From: Bacillota bacterium
GTDB taxonomy: Bacteria; Bacillota; Clostridia; Christensenellales; Aristaeellaceae
Reading direction: 5' to 3'
NCBI GenBank assembly: GCA_023404715.1
Contig: JAEYAR010000101.1
Span: 1-64,000, forward strand
DNA length: 64,000 bases
In this document: positions 8,032 to 16,755 of the stretch, piece after piece
Layout of the letters: every line of letters starts with the position of its first letter
Numbering within the stretch: the stretch's first letter is position 1
Made by a program: the position numbers and the translations under genes
The notes under the pieces: model-generated
Told to the model about the DNA's origin: nothing
Database searches by the model: none
What the model saw: only the letters and a program-made list of their open reading frames with translations

Positions 8032-9189
8032 ATGCAAACGGAAAAACTATACGAACAAGACGTAACCTTGCGCACGTTTGAGGCCACCGTGCTCTCCTGC
8101 GAGCCGCACGCTGGGCGCTACCGTGTCCTGCTCGACCGCACGGCCTTCTTTCCCGAGGGCGGCGGCCAGGGGGCGGATCAGGGCACGGCGGGCGACGCGC
8201 GCGTGCTGGATGTGCACGCGCAGGGCGGCCTCATTTATCACGATACGGATCGTCCGCTCGCGCCCGGCGCGCAGGTGCTATGCGCAGTGGACGACGAGCG
8301 GCGGATGGATTTTACGCAGCAGCACAGCGGCGAACACATCGTGTCCGGCATCGTACACCGGCTGTTCGGCTACGACAACGTAGGCTTTCATATCGGCTCT
8401 GCCGCCGTCACGCTCGACTTTAACGGCGAGCTGTCCGCGCAGCAGCTGGACGAGGTCGAACGCCTCGCAAACGAGGCCGTGTGGAAGGACCTGCCCGTAC
8501 ACGCGACCTATCCGCCCGCGGGCAAGCTCTGCGAGCTGCCCTACCGCAGCAAGAAGGAAATCGACGGGCCGGTGCGTATCGTCGAGGTGCCGGGCTACGA
8601 CCTGTGCGCCTGCTGCGGCACGCACGTGCGGCGCACCGGCGAGATCGGCCTCATCAAGATTGTCGACTGCATCCGATACAAGGGCGGCGTGCGCGTGAGC
8701 ATCCTGTGCGGCGCGCGGGCGCTGGACGATGCCCGGCAAAAACAGCGCAGCGTGCGCGAGATCAGCGCGCTGCTCTGCGCGAAGCCCGAGGATACGGCGG
8801 CAGGCGTCCGCCGCCTGCTGTCGGAACGCGACGCGCTTCTGCGCCAGCTCGACGTCAGCTTTGAGCGTCTTTTTGAGCGCATGGCCTGCGAGATCCCCGA
8901 AGGCGCGCCCCTCTATACGGCGTTCGTAGAAGGGCTCTCCCCCGCGCAGGTGCGCCGCTGCGCCTGCGTCTTTGGGCGGCGCGCCCGGGTCGCCGCAGTT
9001 TTCTCTCCGGAGGGCGAGGGGTGCCGCTTTGCGATCACATCCATAGACGCGGACGTGCGCCCCCTCGGCAAGGCGCTCCTGACCGCGCTCGGGGGGCGCG
9101 GCGGCGGCCCGAAGGACCTTGTGCAGGGCACGGTCGCCTGCGCCGATCCAAAGGCGATCCGCGCCACGCTCGACGCATGCGCCCGCTGA
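8032..9189 (+). CDS. alaX: Alanyl-tRNA editing protein AlaX (long form with DHHA1 domain)
   Basis: This 385-residue free-standing editing protein is related to alanyl-tRNA synthetase. Residues 1-90 form the beta-barrel part with FFPEGGGQGADQG. The editing core follows with the zinc-site motifs HSGEH (about residue 98) and CACCGTH (about residue 193). The C-terminus is a DHHA1 domain ending in GGRGGGPKDLVQG. Such proteins hydrolyse Ser-tRNA(Ala) or Gly-tRNA(Ala) in trans. All zinc ligands are present, so it should be active. It overlaps the start of the next gene by 13 bases, which suggests cotranslation with the pseudouridine synthase. Confidence 0.92.
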   Translation: MQTEKLYEQDVTLRTFEATVLSCEPHAGRYRVLLDRTAFFPEGGGQGADQGTAGDARVLDVHAQGGLIYHDTDRPLAPGAQVLCAVDDERRMDFTQQHSGEHIVSGIVHRLFGYDNVGFHIGSAAVTLDFNGELSAQQLDEVERLANEAVWKDLPVHATYPPAGKLCELPYRSKKEIDGPVRIVEVPGYDLCACCGTHVRRTGEIGLIKIVDCIRYKGGVRVSILCGARALDDARQKQRSVREISALLCAKPEDTAAGVRRLLSERDALLRQLDVSFERLFERMACEIPEGAPLYTAFVEGLSPAQVRRCACVFGRRARVAAVFSPEGEGCRFAITSIDADVRPLGKALLTALGGRGGGPKDLVQGTVACADPKAIRATLDACAR

Positions 9190-10055
9190 CCTATACCGCC
9201 TCGCCCCAAGATGAGGGGCGGACGCTCAAGCGGCTGCTGCTCAGCCGCATCCGTCTGTCCGAAAGCGCGATGCGCCGCCTCAAGGTGCAAAACGCCATCC
9301 TGCTCGACGGCGCGCCCGCGCATGTCTCGCGCACCGTCCACGCGGGGCAGACGGTCACGCTCCTGCTGCCCGGCGACGACCCCGCGCTCACCGCCAGGCA
9401 TCCAGAGGTCCTGTGCGTGCGCTATGAGGACGCGCATCTGTTCATCCTGGACAAACCCGCGCCGCTGCCTACGCTGCCCTCCGCCCGCCAGACGGGCGAA
9501 ACGCTGGAAGACCGGATTCGCGCTTACTTAGGCGATCCGCCGGGCTTTCTCTTTCGGCCCGTCAGCCGTCTGGATAAAGGGACGAGCGGGCTGCTCGTGG
9601 CCGCGCGCGGCGCGCACGAACAAAAGCTGCTGACGGAGCTCTTGCATACCGAGGCGTACGTGCGCGAATACCTCGCCGTAGTCGTTGGGCGCCCTCCACA
9701 GGCCTGCGGCGTGGTGGATGCGCCCATCGCGCATGCCCCCGGCGAAACCGTGCGCCGCTGCGTTGCGCCGGATGGCAAGCCCGCGCGCACGCACTATGAG
9801 CTCCTTGAGACGCGCGGTGGGCATTCGCTGCTCCGTCTGCGGCTGGAGACGGGACGCACGCACCAGATCCGCGTGCACATGGCCCATCTTGGTTGCCCGG
9901 TCGCAGGCGATTTTCTCTATGGCTGTGAAGACGCGCGCCTTCCGGGACGGTTCGCGCTGCACAGCGCGCACGTATCGCTCCTGCATCCCATGACGGGAGC
10001 ACACGTCGAGGTGCGCTCCCCGCTGCCCAAGGCGCTGGCGGCGCTGATGACCTAA
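9177..10055 (+). CDS. RluA-family pseudouridine synthase
   Basis: This 292-residue protein starts at the ATG inside the end of alaX. It has an S4-like N-terminus (TLKRLLLSRIRLSESAMRRLK) and the catalytic motif RPVSRLDKGTSGLLV, with D133 the nucleophile. It also has ARTHYELLE and ETGRTHQIRVHMAHLGCPVAGD, all typical of RluA/RluC/RluD enzymes that isomerise uridines in 23S rRNA or tRNA. The length fits the RluD-like group of Bacillota, which often has several paralogues, so the modified position cannot be assigned. An ATG only 13 bases before the end of alaX and no separate promoter point to one operon. Confidence 0.9.
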   Translation: MRPLTYTASPQDEGRTLKRLLLSRIRLSESAMRRLKVQNAILLDGAPAHVSRTVHAGQTVTLLLPGDDPALTARHPEVLCVRYEDAHLFILDKPAPLPTLPSARQTGETLEDRIRAYLGDPPGFLFRPVSRLDKGTSGLLVAARGAHEQKLLTELLHTEAYVREYLAVVVGRPPQACGVVDAPIAHAPGETVRRCVAPDGKPARTHYELLETRGGHSLLRLRLETGRTHQIRVHMAHLGCPVAGDFLYGCEDARLPGRFALHSAHVSLLHPMTGAHVEVRSPLPKALAALMT

Positions 10056-10068
10056 AAGGAGGCGCTTT

Positions 10069-10959
10069 ATGTCCGTCCAATTCAGAAATTATACCGATCA
10101 GGCCGGCCTCACGCCGGATTACTTTCGCGTCCGGCGTTTCTTTGTCGAGCGCGGCTACGCGGAATTTACCTATGCCCGATGGGACTGGATGGCCACCCAT
10201 AGCTATCTCGACCGCAGCGCCGTGCGAAACATCGGCCTATGGGAGCAGGACGATCAGGTCGTCGCGGTCGCAACGTTCGATTGCAGGATAGGCGAAGCGT
10301 TCTGCCTTACGCTGCCCGGTTATGAAGGCCTGCGCGGCGAAATACTGCGCTACGCCCAGGATCACCTCGCCGCAGACGGCCGGTTTGGCGTCTATATCTC
10401 TGATGCCGACGCCGCCTTTCAGTCCGTCGCCGCCAAGCTCGGGTACGTCGCGACGGGTCAAAAGGAGAATGACGCCGTCTTCTACCCGGATGAAACGGAG
10501 CTATCCCTTCATCTACCGGAAGGCTTCTCCCTCACCAGCATAAAGGATACGCCCAGCGCCTACGAGTACGGACGCGTCCTTTGGAAGGGCTTTAACCACG
10601 AGGCGAACGGCGAAGGGCCTTACAGACACGAATCACAAAACGACGAAGCGCTTGCTGCTGAGCTCCAAAACCCCCACGTAGACGCCGCTCTGCGCATCGC
10701 CGTCGTCGCGCCGGACGGCCACTTCGCCTCCTATTGCGGCCTGTGGTACGACCCTGAGGCGGGCTATGGCGTGGTAGAGCCGATGGCGACCGACCCGGCA
10801 TACCGCAAGATGGGCCTGGGCAGGGCTGCGTTGCACGAAGGCATCCGCCGCGTCCGCGAGCGCGGGTGCAAGCGGGTCTTCGTAGGGTCGTCGCAGCAGT
10901 TCTACTACAGCGTGGGCTTTCGCCCCTGCGCGACGGCGACGCTGTGGCGAAGACGATAA
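10069..10959 (+). CDS. GNAT-family N-acetyltransferase
   Basis: This 296-residue protein lies 14 bases after the pseudouridine synthase, with AGGAGG before the ATG. The C-terminal half is a clear GNAT domain: VVEPMATDPAYRKMGLGRAAL holds the acetyl-CoA pyrophosphate-binding loop (R-x-x-G-L-G). It ends with QFYYSVGFRP, the usual C-terminal motif. The N-terminal half (about residues 1-140) looks like a second, weaker GNAT-like fold (SDADAAFQSVAAKLGYVATG). Two-domain GNATs acetylate small amines, antibiotics or proteins; the substrate here is unknown. It is probably the last gene of the 5844 transcript, ended by the hairpin at 11017. Confidence 0.85.
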   Translation: MSVQFRNYTDQAGLTPDYFRVRRFFVERGYAEFTYARWDWMATHSYLDRSAVRNIGLWEQDDQVVAVATFDCRIGEAFCLTLPGYEGLRGEILRYAQDHLAADGRFGVYISDADAAFQSVAAKLGYVATGQKENDAVFYPDETELSLHLPEGFSLTSIKDTPSAYEYGRVLWKGFNHEANGEGPYRHESQNDEALAAELQNPHVDAALRIAVVAPDGHFASYCGLWYDPEAGYGVVEPMATDPAYRKMGLGRAALHEGIRRVRERGCKRVFVGSSQQFYYSVGFRPCATATLWRRR

Positions 10960-11016
10960 AACCTAAGCGTAAAAAGCAAGATTTCAGCAGCACAGCCAAA
11001 CATTATACACGCAAAT

Positions 11017-11048
11017 GCAAAAACTCTTGATAACCAAGAGTTTTTTGC
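11017..11048. terminator. Hairpin with T-run after the GNAT gene, overlapping the next promoter
   Basis: GCAAAAACTCTTG and CAAGAGTTTTTTGC pair around a loop of about five bases with one bulged T, followed by an AT-rich stretch. The A-rich and T-rich arms can act in both directions. The -35 of the next gene lies in the left arm and loop, so folding and promoter use share the same bases. Confidence 0.55.
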
Positions 11049-11055
11049 ATATAAT
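11027..11055 (+). promoter_or_regulatory. Strong promoter of the AAA_14 ATPase gene
   Basis: TTGATA (11027-11032), a 17-base spacer and a perfect TATAAT (11050-11055) lie 26 bases before the ATG. The -35 is inside the preceding terminator hairpin. Confidence 0.75.
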
Positions 11056-11080
11056 AGCTGTATGAAAGGAGATGCGACCC

Positions 11081-12283
11081 ATGATCGAGCGAAAAGCGTA
11101 TTTAGAAGCGATGCGCAGATGGAAGGGTAAGCAGCTCATCAAGGTGATCACGGGCATCCGCCGCTGTGGGAAATCCACGCTGATGGAGCTTTTTCAACAG
11201 GAGCTTTTGCGCGACGGGGTCAATAAGACGCAAATCCTCTCCATCAACCTTGAAGATTATGCGAATCTGTCCCTGCGCGATCCGATGAGACTGCATCAAC
11301 ACATCTTGGATCATATATCGAAGGATGGGCGCACCTATGTCTTTCTGGACGAGATCCAAAACGTGAAGGACTTTCCGCCAATGATCGACAGCCTGTTTCT
11401 GCACAAGGAGCTTGACCTATATATCACCGGATCGAACGCCTATATGCTATCGGGCGAACTGGCCACCTATTTGTCGGGGCGCTACGTCACCATCGATATG
11501 CTGCCCCTTTCCTTCGCGGAATACGTCGGCTGGACGGGCAGCACGGGTGAGCTCGCGCGGAAATACCGGATGTATTTGGAAAACAGCTCCTTCCCTTATG
11601 CAACGGAACTAACGGGAAATCATAAGGCCATTGACGAGTACCTCTTGGGCATCTACCATACGGTGGTGTTGAAAGACGTCATCGGTCGGTTGAACAGCGC
11701 TGATCCGATGATGCTGGAGAGCATCCTTCGCTTCGTGTATAGCAGCGCCGGTTGTCCCATATCCACCAAGAAGATTGCCGATACCATGACCTCCCAAGGC
11801 CGTAAGATCGACGTGCGGACGGTAGAGAAATATCTACAGGCGCTGATGAACAGCTACATCGTTTATCAAGTAAAGCGGTACGACGTTCGCGGCAAACAGC
11901 GTCTCAAGACGCTCGAGAAGTATTATGCGGTCGATATGGGGCTGAGGTTTCTTTTGCTCGGACGTAAGCAATTCGATACCGGATATATTCTGGAGAACGT
12001 CATCTATCTGGAGCTTATACGCAGGGGATATAACGTGTCTATGGGCAAGCTGGACGACCTGGAGGTCGATTTTGTGGCGAGCAACCAGGAGGGGATTACC
12101 TATGTACAGGTAGCAGCGACGGTACGGGATGAGGCGACGCTAAAGCGGGAACTAAGGCCCCTGCAAAAAATCAGCGACCATTACCCAAAGATCATCTTGA
12201 CGCTGGATGAGGATCCGACAGCGGACTATGAAGGGATTCGCCGGGTAAATGCGCTGGAGTGGATGGTCCAAACGCCCAATTGA
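11081..12283 (+). CDS. AAA_14 ATPase with DUF4143 (PD-(D/E)XK-like) C-terminus
   Basis: This 400-residue protein starts MIERKAYLEAMRRWKG. I used the ATG with AAGGAG about 10 bases upstream rather than the ATG inside that site. Walker A is GIRRCGKST (residues 25-33) and Walker B is YVFLDEIQ (about 87-92). A sensor-like motif YITGSNAYMLSGELATYLSGR follows, which is characteristic of the AAA_14 family. The C-terminal DUF4143 part ends with ENVIYLELIRRGY, then EVDFVA and YVQVA, a PD-(D/E)XK-like core. These ATPases are widespread, multi-copy and patchily distributed; some have been linked to toxin-antitoxin-like or defence roles, but function is unsettled. It has its own promoter and terminator and looks like an independent single-gene unit, possibly acquired. 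Confidence 0.85.
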   Translation: MIERKAYLEAMRRWKGKQLIKVITGIRRCGKSTLMELFQQELLRDGVNKTQILSINLEDYANLSLRDPMRLHQHILDHISKDGRTYVFLDEIQNVKDFPPMIDSLFLHKELDLYITGSNAYMLSGELATYLSGRYVTIDMLPLSFAEYVGWTGSTGELARKYRMYLENSSFPYATELTGNHKAIDEYLLGIYHTVVLKDVIGRLNSADPMMLESILRFVYSSAGCPISTKKIADTMTSQGRKIDVRTVEKYLQALMNSYIVYQVKRYDVRGKQRLKTLEKYYAVDMGLRFLLLGRKQFDTGYILENVIYLELIRRGYNVSMGKLDDLEVDFVASNQEGITYVQVAATVRDEATLKRELRPLQKISDHYPKIILTLDEDPTADYEGIRRVNALEWMVQTPN

Positions 12284-12298
12284 CCGGAAGCATGCTAT

Positions 12299-12326
12299 CG
12301 CCCCTTTGATCGAAATCAAAGGGGCG
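12299..12326. terminator. Perfect 12-bp hairpin between convergent genes
   Basis: CGCCCCTTTGAT and ATCAAAGGGGCG pair perfectly around the tetraloop CGAA. It lies between the convergent stops at 12283 and 12344 and can serve both strands; neither side has a long T tract. Confidence 0.7.
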
Positions 12327-12343
12327 ACGCGCTTTTATAAAGA

Positions 12344-13447
12344 TCAACCTTCCATCTGCCGTACGCAGAACTCGACATATGCCTCGTCTACCTCAGTGCC
12401 CATGCCGGGCGCATCCGGCAAAAGCAGCTCGCCGTCCTCCATGCGCATCTGGTGGCGCAGAAAGTGGTTCTCTCCCTTGAGACTGCCGGATTCGAGGAAG
12501 ATCGCGTTGGGCAACGTACAGAGCATGTTGACGTTGGCCGGGCCGCCGCCGTGGCTGGCCAGCTTGAGACCCGCCGCATCCGATATCGCGCCGATCTCAA
12601 GCCACTCCGTAAAGCCGCCCGAACGCCGGTTGTCCGGTTGCACGATGTCCATCATGCCCTGGCGAATCGCCTCGTAGAATTGATGGCGCGTGTAGTGGTT
12701 TTCGCCGATGGCAATCGGGATGTCGAGCGTCTCGCACAGGCGCGCGTGGTTTTGCACCATGTACGGGGGCATCGGCTCCTCGAACCAGAACATCCCCTCC
12801 TCCTCGTAGGCGCGCCCGCGGCGCACGGCCTCCGGAAAGTCTAGCGCCTGGTTCGCATCCACCATCAGGCATACGTTCTCTCCTACCGCGCGGCGCACGA
12901 GCCGGATGCGCTCCAGGTCGTCCTTCAGGCTGTAGCGCCCCACCTTGATCTTGAGCGCCCGAAAGCCCTCTTCCACCGCGTCCTCGCAGTTTTTGATGAA
13001 CGTATGCTCGTCGTCGTAGTACCAGCCGACCATGGCGTAGGCCGGGATGCGGTCGCGGCAGGCGCCCGCGACCTTCGCGCAGGGCAGGCCCAGCTTCTTG
13101 CCGACGATATCCCAAATCGCGATGTCCAGCGCCGCGATGCCGAACTGTGAGAGCCCTACCACGTCGTGATAGTGCGCAGCATCCCACAGCTTCTGGCGCG
13201 CCTGGCGGCAGAAGAACGGATCTTGCCCGACGATCGCCGGGGCGAGCTCGCCCTCGATGAGCGCCTGCAGGGTATATACGCCGCGTTTGATGCGCCCAAA
13301 ATTCGACGTCGCGTAGCCCGTGATCCCCTCGTCCGTATGCACGCGCACGACCAATAGCCCGCCTGCGTCGTACGTCCACATGCCGTCCATCGCGGGCTTT
13401 TTGACTTCCCGTACGATCGCGGTCGTGGTTACATGGGTGATCTTCAC
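12344..13447 (-). CDS. Mandelate racemase / muconate lactonizing enzyme family protein (probable sugar-acid dehydratase or epimerase)
   Basis: This 367-residue enolase-superfamily enzyme carries the full mandelate-racemase catalytic set: K166-x-K168, D197, E223, E249, D272 with H299 as the dyad, and E319. By my count every one of these is offset by +2 from mandelate racemase numbering, so the active site is intact. Members with this set abstract the alpha-proton of a carboxylate and either racemise it or dehydrate acid sugars to 2-keto-3-deoxy acids. It is the last gene of importer operon A. Its GTG start overlaps the stop of the FAD oxidoreductase (GTGA), so the two are translationally coupled. 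An acid sugar, uronate or aldonate substrate is inferred from family and context; the precise one is unknown. Confidence 0.88.
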   Translation of the reverse strand: MKITHVTTTAIVREVKKPAMDGMWTYDAGGLLVVRVHTDEGITGYATSNFGRIKRGVYTLQALIEGELAPAIVGQDPFFCRQARQKLWDAAHYHDVVGLSQFGIAALDIAIWDIVGKKLGLPCAKVAGACRDRIPAYAMVGWYYDDEHTFIKNCEDAVEEGFRALKIKVGRYSLKDDLERIRLVRRAVGENVCLMVDANQALDFPEAVRRGRAYEEEGMFWFEEPMPPYMVQNHARLCETLDIPIAIGENHYTRHQFYEAIRQGMMDIVQPDNRRSGGFTEWLEIGAISDAAGLKLASHGGGPANVNMLCTLPNAIFLESGSLKGENHFLRHQMRMEDGELLLPDAPGMGTEVDEAYVEFCVRQMEG

Positions 13448-14712
13448 TGTTCCTTCAGCCCCTGTCCGATCTCCGCGCCCTGCTCGACCAGCAGGCGCTG
13501 GAGCTTCTTCACGTCCACGTGACGCACGTCCGTGCCGTCCGCCGCGCTGACGGCCGCCGCGACGCCCGCCGCTTCGCCCAGGGCGAGCACGTGCGCCATG
13601 GCGCGCCAGGATTCAAAGGCGATTTGGTCGCTGGACATGCAGCGCCCGACCACGAGCAGGTTCTCCGCCTTTTGGGGCACCAGGCAGCGGTAAGGGATCT
13701 GATAGCCCGCATGCGTCAGGAAGCGGCGGTAGCCGTAGTAGTTGATCACGGGGTTCGCCGCCATGGCGATGGCGTCGTCAAAGCGCCGTCCCTCCAGCAC
13801 GTCCTCGCCGGTCAGCTTGTACTCGCCCTCGAAGAAGCGCGTCTGCCGTACGCCGATGAGCACGCCCGTATCGACGATCTCAGCCCCCGCCAGGTCCGCA
13901 TGCTTCGCCTTCTTCTCCGCCAGATCGTCGTACACCGCCAGGCGCACGTCGATCTCGCTCTCGGTCAGCTCCTTGCCGTCTGCGCAGTTCATCGGTCCGG
14001 GCGACGGACCCCAGACGACCATCGTATCCTCAAACAGGCAGCCGGGCGCCTTGGTGTCTGCCGGGAAGCCCTTGATCTTGTACATTAGGCAGTCGTTCAG
14101 GCGCTTGGCCTCGTCCTTCTTCGTCTGCCAGTAGGGCACGCCCGCATGGAAAGCCACGTCGCCGTCGCCCGAGGCGTCGATCACGGTCTTCGCCAACACG
14201 GCCTGGCGGCCCGATTTATTTTCGATGATCACGCCTAGCACCGCGTCGCCGTCCATGACCGTGTCGCAGAAGTAGGTATGGAACAGGATGTCCACGCCCG
14301 CCTCTTTCACCATCTTCAGCGTGACGTATTTAAACTTTTCCGTATCGAACGCGTAGTTGTAGGAGAGGTCGCCCTTCCCGTCTGTGCGGATAGCTGATGG
14401 ATAAGCGTTGCGCGAATGCACCGCGCCGCCCTCTGCGATCAGGCGCAGCATCAGCTCCTCGCCGATGCCCTTTGTCGTCTGCAGGTAATCCGGCTCGACC
14501 TGGTTGCGAAAACCCACGATGTTGGCCATTAGCGAGGCCGTGGCCGTGCCGCCGAAGAAGGGGAATTGTTCGATGATCAGCGTGCGCGCGCCGTTTCGCG
14601 CGGCCGCGATCGCCGCGGGGAATCCCGCGCATCCCCCGCCTACGACGACCACGTCGTATTCGCCGTAAACCGGAATCTCGCGCGCTTTTTCGTGAATGGT
14701 CTGCATACTCAT
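13444..14712 (-). CDS. FAD-dependent oxidoreductase (FAD_oxidored family), importer A operon
   Basis: This 422-residue protein has an N-terminal dinucleotide-binding motif VVVVGGGCAGFPAA (GxGxxG at 25-30), then EQFPFFGGTAT and VIDASGDGDVAF. A C-terminal FAD-contact motif VVGRCMSSDQIAFESWR follows. This is the FAD_oxidored family, which contains uncharacterised enzymes of sugar and polysaccharide loci and relatives of heterodisulfide-reductase flavoproteins. No redox cysteines or iron-sulfur motif are obvious, and there is no signal peptide. It sits between the permeases and the enolase-superfamily enzyme in one operon, so it may oxidise the imported sugar to the acid or keto form used next. 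A paralogue lies at 36930. Confidence 0.8.
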   Translation of the reverse strand: MSMQTIHEKAREIPVYGEYDVVVVGGGCAGFPAAIAAARNGARTLIIEQFPFFGGTATASLMANIVGFRNQVEPDYLQTTKGIGEELMLRLIAEGGAVHSRNAYPSAIRTDGKGDLSYNYAFDTEKFKYVTLKMVKEAGVDILFHTYFCDTVMDGDAVLGVIIENKSGRQAVLAKTVIDASGDGDVAFHAGVPYWQTKKDEAKRLNDCLMYKIKGFPADTKAPGCLFEDTMVVWGPSPGPMNCADGKELTESEIDVRLAVYDDLAEKKAKHADLAGAEIVDTGVLIGVRQTRFFEGEYKLTGEDVLEGRRFDDAIAMAANPVINYYGYRRFLTHAGYQIPYRCLVPQKAENLLVVGRCMSSDQIAFESWRAMAHVLALGEAAGVAAAVSAADGTDVRHVDVKKLQRLLVEQGAEIGQGLKEQ

Positions 14713-14737
14713 ACCTCCCTATTTGGCCTTTTGGCAA

Positions 14738-15625
14738 TTATCCTTTGATGGCGCCGATCATGACGCCTTTGACAAAGTACTTTTGAATAAAGGGATATAC
14801 GCATAGAATGGGCAGCGTTGCGACCACGATCGTGGCGTACTTGATCGTCTCACCCACGGAGATCTGATCGCCTTGGCTCACAGCGGACGCCGCGAGCATG
14901 CTATCCGTGCTGTTCAGGATCAATATCTCACGCAGCAGCAACTGCAGGGGGAACATCCTGCGCTTGTTGATGAATAGCATCGCGTCGAACCACGAATTCC
15001 ATTTAGAAACCATGTAAAACAGCGTAACGACCGCGATGTTGGCCATGCACAGCGGCACGAAGATGCGAAAGAGGATCGTAAAGTCCTTCGCGCCGTCGAT
15101 ACGCGCCGATTCCTCCAGGCTCTCGGGCACGGCGGCAAAGCCCGTGCGCAACACGATCAGGTTATAGGTCACGATCGCCCGCGGCAGCACCATGGCCCAG
15201 AACGTGTTCTTCATATGCATGTCTGTGCCGACCGTGAGGAAAAAAGGGATCATGCTGGGCTTGAACCACATGGTGAAAGCCGCAAAGAACATGATGTACT
15301 TGACGAACATCGCATGCGTTCTGGAAAGGGCGTACGCGCCCATGATCGTCAGCACCATGCTGATCACCGTACCCACACCCATATAGAGCAGTGTATTGAC
15401 ATAGCCGTTGCCAATATCGGGGTTTTTGAAGACGATCTTGTACGCCTCCAGTTCAAAGCCTAATGGCTTAAATAGCGCGCCACTATGGCGGATCAGCTGA
15501 TTGGGATCCGAGACAGAAGCGAAGACTACGTAAAGGATAGGATACAGCGTGACGACCGCGATGAGGCCGAGCAGCACTACATTGGCGACCTGGAAACTCT
15601 TTTCTGCTTTAGATTCGCGAATCAT
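14738..15625 (-). CDS. Carbohydrate ABC transporter permease, LplC/YtcP type (importer A)
   Basis: This 295-residue inner-membrane permease of the CUT1 family has about six helices. The cytoplasmic EAA loop reads LEESARIDGAKDFTILFRIFVP-like (ESARIDGA then VPLCMANI) and is the contact for the ATPase. The C-terminus QKYFVKGVMIGAIKG is the signature ending of the LplC group. The start is the ATG giving MIRESKAEKS, with GGAGG 9 bases upstream; a longer frame to 15646 would overlap the previous gene. It pairs with the LplB-type permease 14 bases upstream. No ATPase gene is nearby. Confidence 0.92.
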   Translation of the reverse strand: MIRESKAEKSFQVANVVLLGLIAVVTLYPILYVVFASVSDPNQLIRHSGALFKPLGFELEAYKIVFKNPDIGNGYVNTLLYMGVGTVISMVLTIMGAYALSRTHAMFVKYIMFFAAFTMWFKPSMIPFFLTVGTDMHMKNTFWAMVLPRAIVTYNLIVLRTGFAAVPESLEESARIDGAKDFTILFRIFVPLCMANIAVVTLFYMVSKWNSWFDAMLFINKRRMFPLQLLLREILILNSTDSMLAASAVSQGDQISVGETIKYATIVVATLPILCVYPFIQKYFVKGVMIGAIKG

Positions 15626-15639
15626 GCCCTCTCTCCTCC

Positions 15640-16590
15640 TTACCACAGGCCGTATTCGGTCTTGCGCTTGCTTAAATAGTTGGTCCCCATGACCAAGCCG
15701 AAAGAAATCAACGCGTTAAAGAAATCAACTGCCGTCGTATAGCTGAAATTTGCCTCCAAAATGCCTCGCCTATAGACGAAGGACGAGATGACGTCCGAGG
15801 TCTCCGCGTTGGCCGCGTTATACAGCAGAATGATCTTCTCATAGCCGACGTTCAGCACCGCACCCACGCGCATAATCAGCAGGATCATGATTGTAGGCAA
15901 CAACCCCGGCAGCGTCACGTGCCAAGTCTGTTTGAGCCTTCCCGCTCCGTCGATTTTCGCCGCCTCGTATAGCTCCTGGTCGATCGAGCTGAGCGCCGCC
16001 AGGTAGATGATCGAATTCCATCCGCAATTTTGCCAGATGTCGGAGGCGACGTAGATCGCGCGGAACGCATCCGGTTTCATCAGGTAGTTCTCGTTGGGCA
16101 AGCCGACCATTGCCATCATCGACGTCAAAACGCCGTCCTTTTTCAGAAAGTCCATCAGCATGCCGCAGATGACAATCATCGAAATGAAGTAGGGCATATA
16201 GGTAATCGTTTGTATCGTTCGCTTGTAGCGCGGATGGCGCAGCTCGTTGATCAGCAGCGCCAATAAGATGGGCGCTGGGAACGAAAAGATGATGCAGTAC
16301 AGGCTGATGAGTAGCGTATTGCGCAAAAGCTTGATGAAATAATAGCTGGTAAAGAACGATTGGAAATGTTTGAGCCCAACCCATGGACTCCCCCATACGC
16401 CCTTCATGGGTTTAAAATCCTTAAAAGCGATGACATTGCCCAGAAGAGGCCAGTAGCAGAACAGTAAATACCAAACGACCACCGGAACCAACATCAAGTA
16501 TACGTATTTATACCTTTTAAAATCTTTCACGACGCGCTGTCCAAGGCTAATTTTCCCTATTTCGACGCGCTTTTTAGATGCGGACACCAT
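15640..16590 (-). CDS. Carbohydrate ABC transporter permease, LplB type (importer A)
   Basis: This 316-residue permease has the LplB opening motif YLMLVPVVVWYLLFCYWPL and AFKDFKPMKGVWGSPWVG. Its EAA loop is EAAKIDGAGRLKQTWHVTLP. It forms the heterodimeric channel with the LplC-type partner just downstream and receives substrate from the binding protein encoded upstream. LplB/LplC systems import oligosaccharides, often of plant or host glycans, and use a shared ATPase. The end, YLSKRKTEYGLW, matches the family. A strong hairpin at 16697-16730 separates it from the binding-protein gene, so it is probably transcribed at a lower level by read-through. Confidence 0.92.
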   Translation of the reverse strand: MVSASKKRVEIGKISLGQRVVKDFKRYKYVYLMLVPVVVWYLLFCYWPLLGNVIAFKDFKPMKGVWGSPWVGLKHFQSFFTSYYFIKLLRNTLLISLYCIIFSFPAPILLALLINELRHPRYKRTIQTITYMPYFISMIVICGMLMDFLKKDGVLTSMMAMVGLPNENYLMKPDAFRAIYVASDIWQNCGWNSIIYLAALSSIDQELYEAAKIDGAGRLKQTWHVTLPGLLPTIMILLIMRVGAVLNVGYEKIILLYNAANAETSDVISSFVYRRGILEANFSYTTAVDFFNALISFGLVMGTNYLSKRKTEYGLW

Positions 16591-16696
16591 CTCATTCCCT
16601 CCTTTGGGTCGCCCCCTTCAACGTCGGAAGCTGCTCAGACGATTCCGATATCCAGATAAGTGTCCGGAACATGCCGGTTTTTGATATTTCGGGTAC

Positions 16697-16730
16697 AAAA
16701 ATCCGGGACGTCGCGTCCGGCGTCCCGGAT
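16697..16730 (-). terminator. Partial terminator between binding protein and permeases (importer A)
   Basis: ATCCGGGACG and CGTCCCGGAT form a 10-bp stem around a GC-rich loop. On the minus strand it is followed by TTTTT. It lies after the binding-protein stop and before the permease start, so it should lower permease transcript relative to the binding protein. Confidence 0.65.
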
Positions 16731-16755
16731 CTGCCATTTTCACTGAGATCTTATC

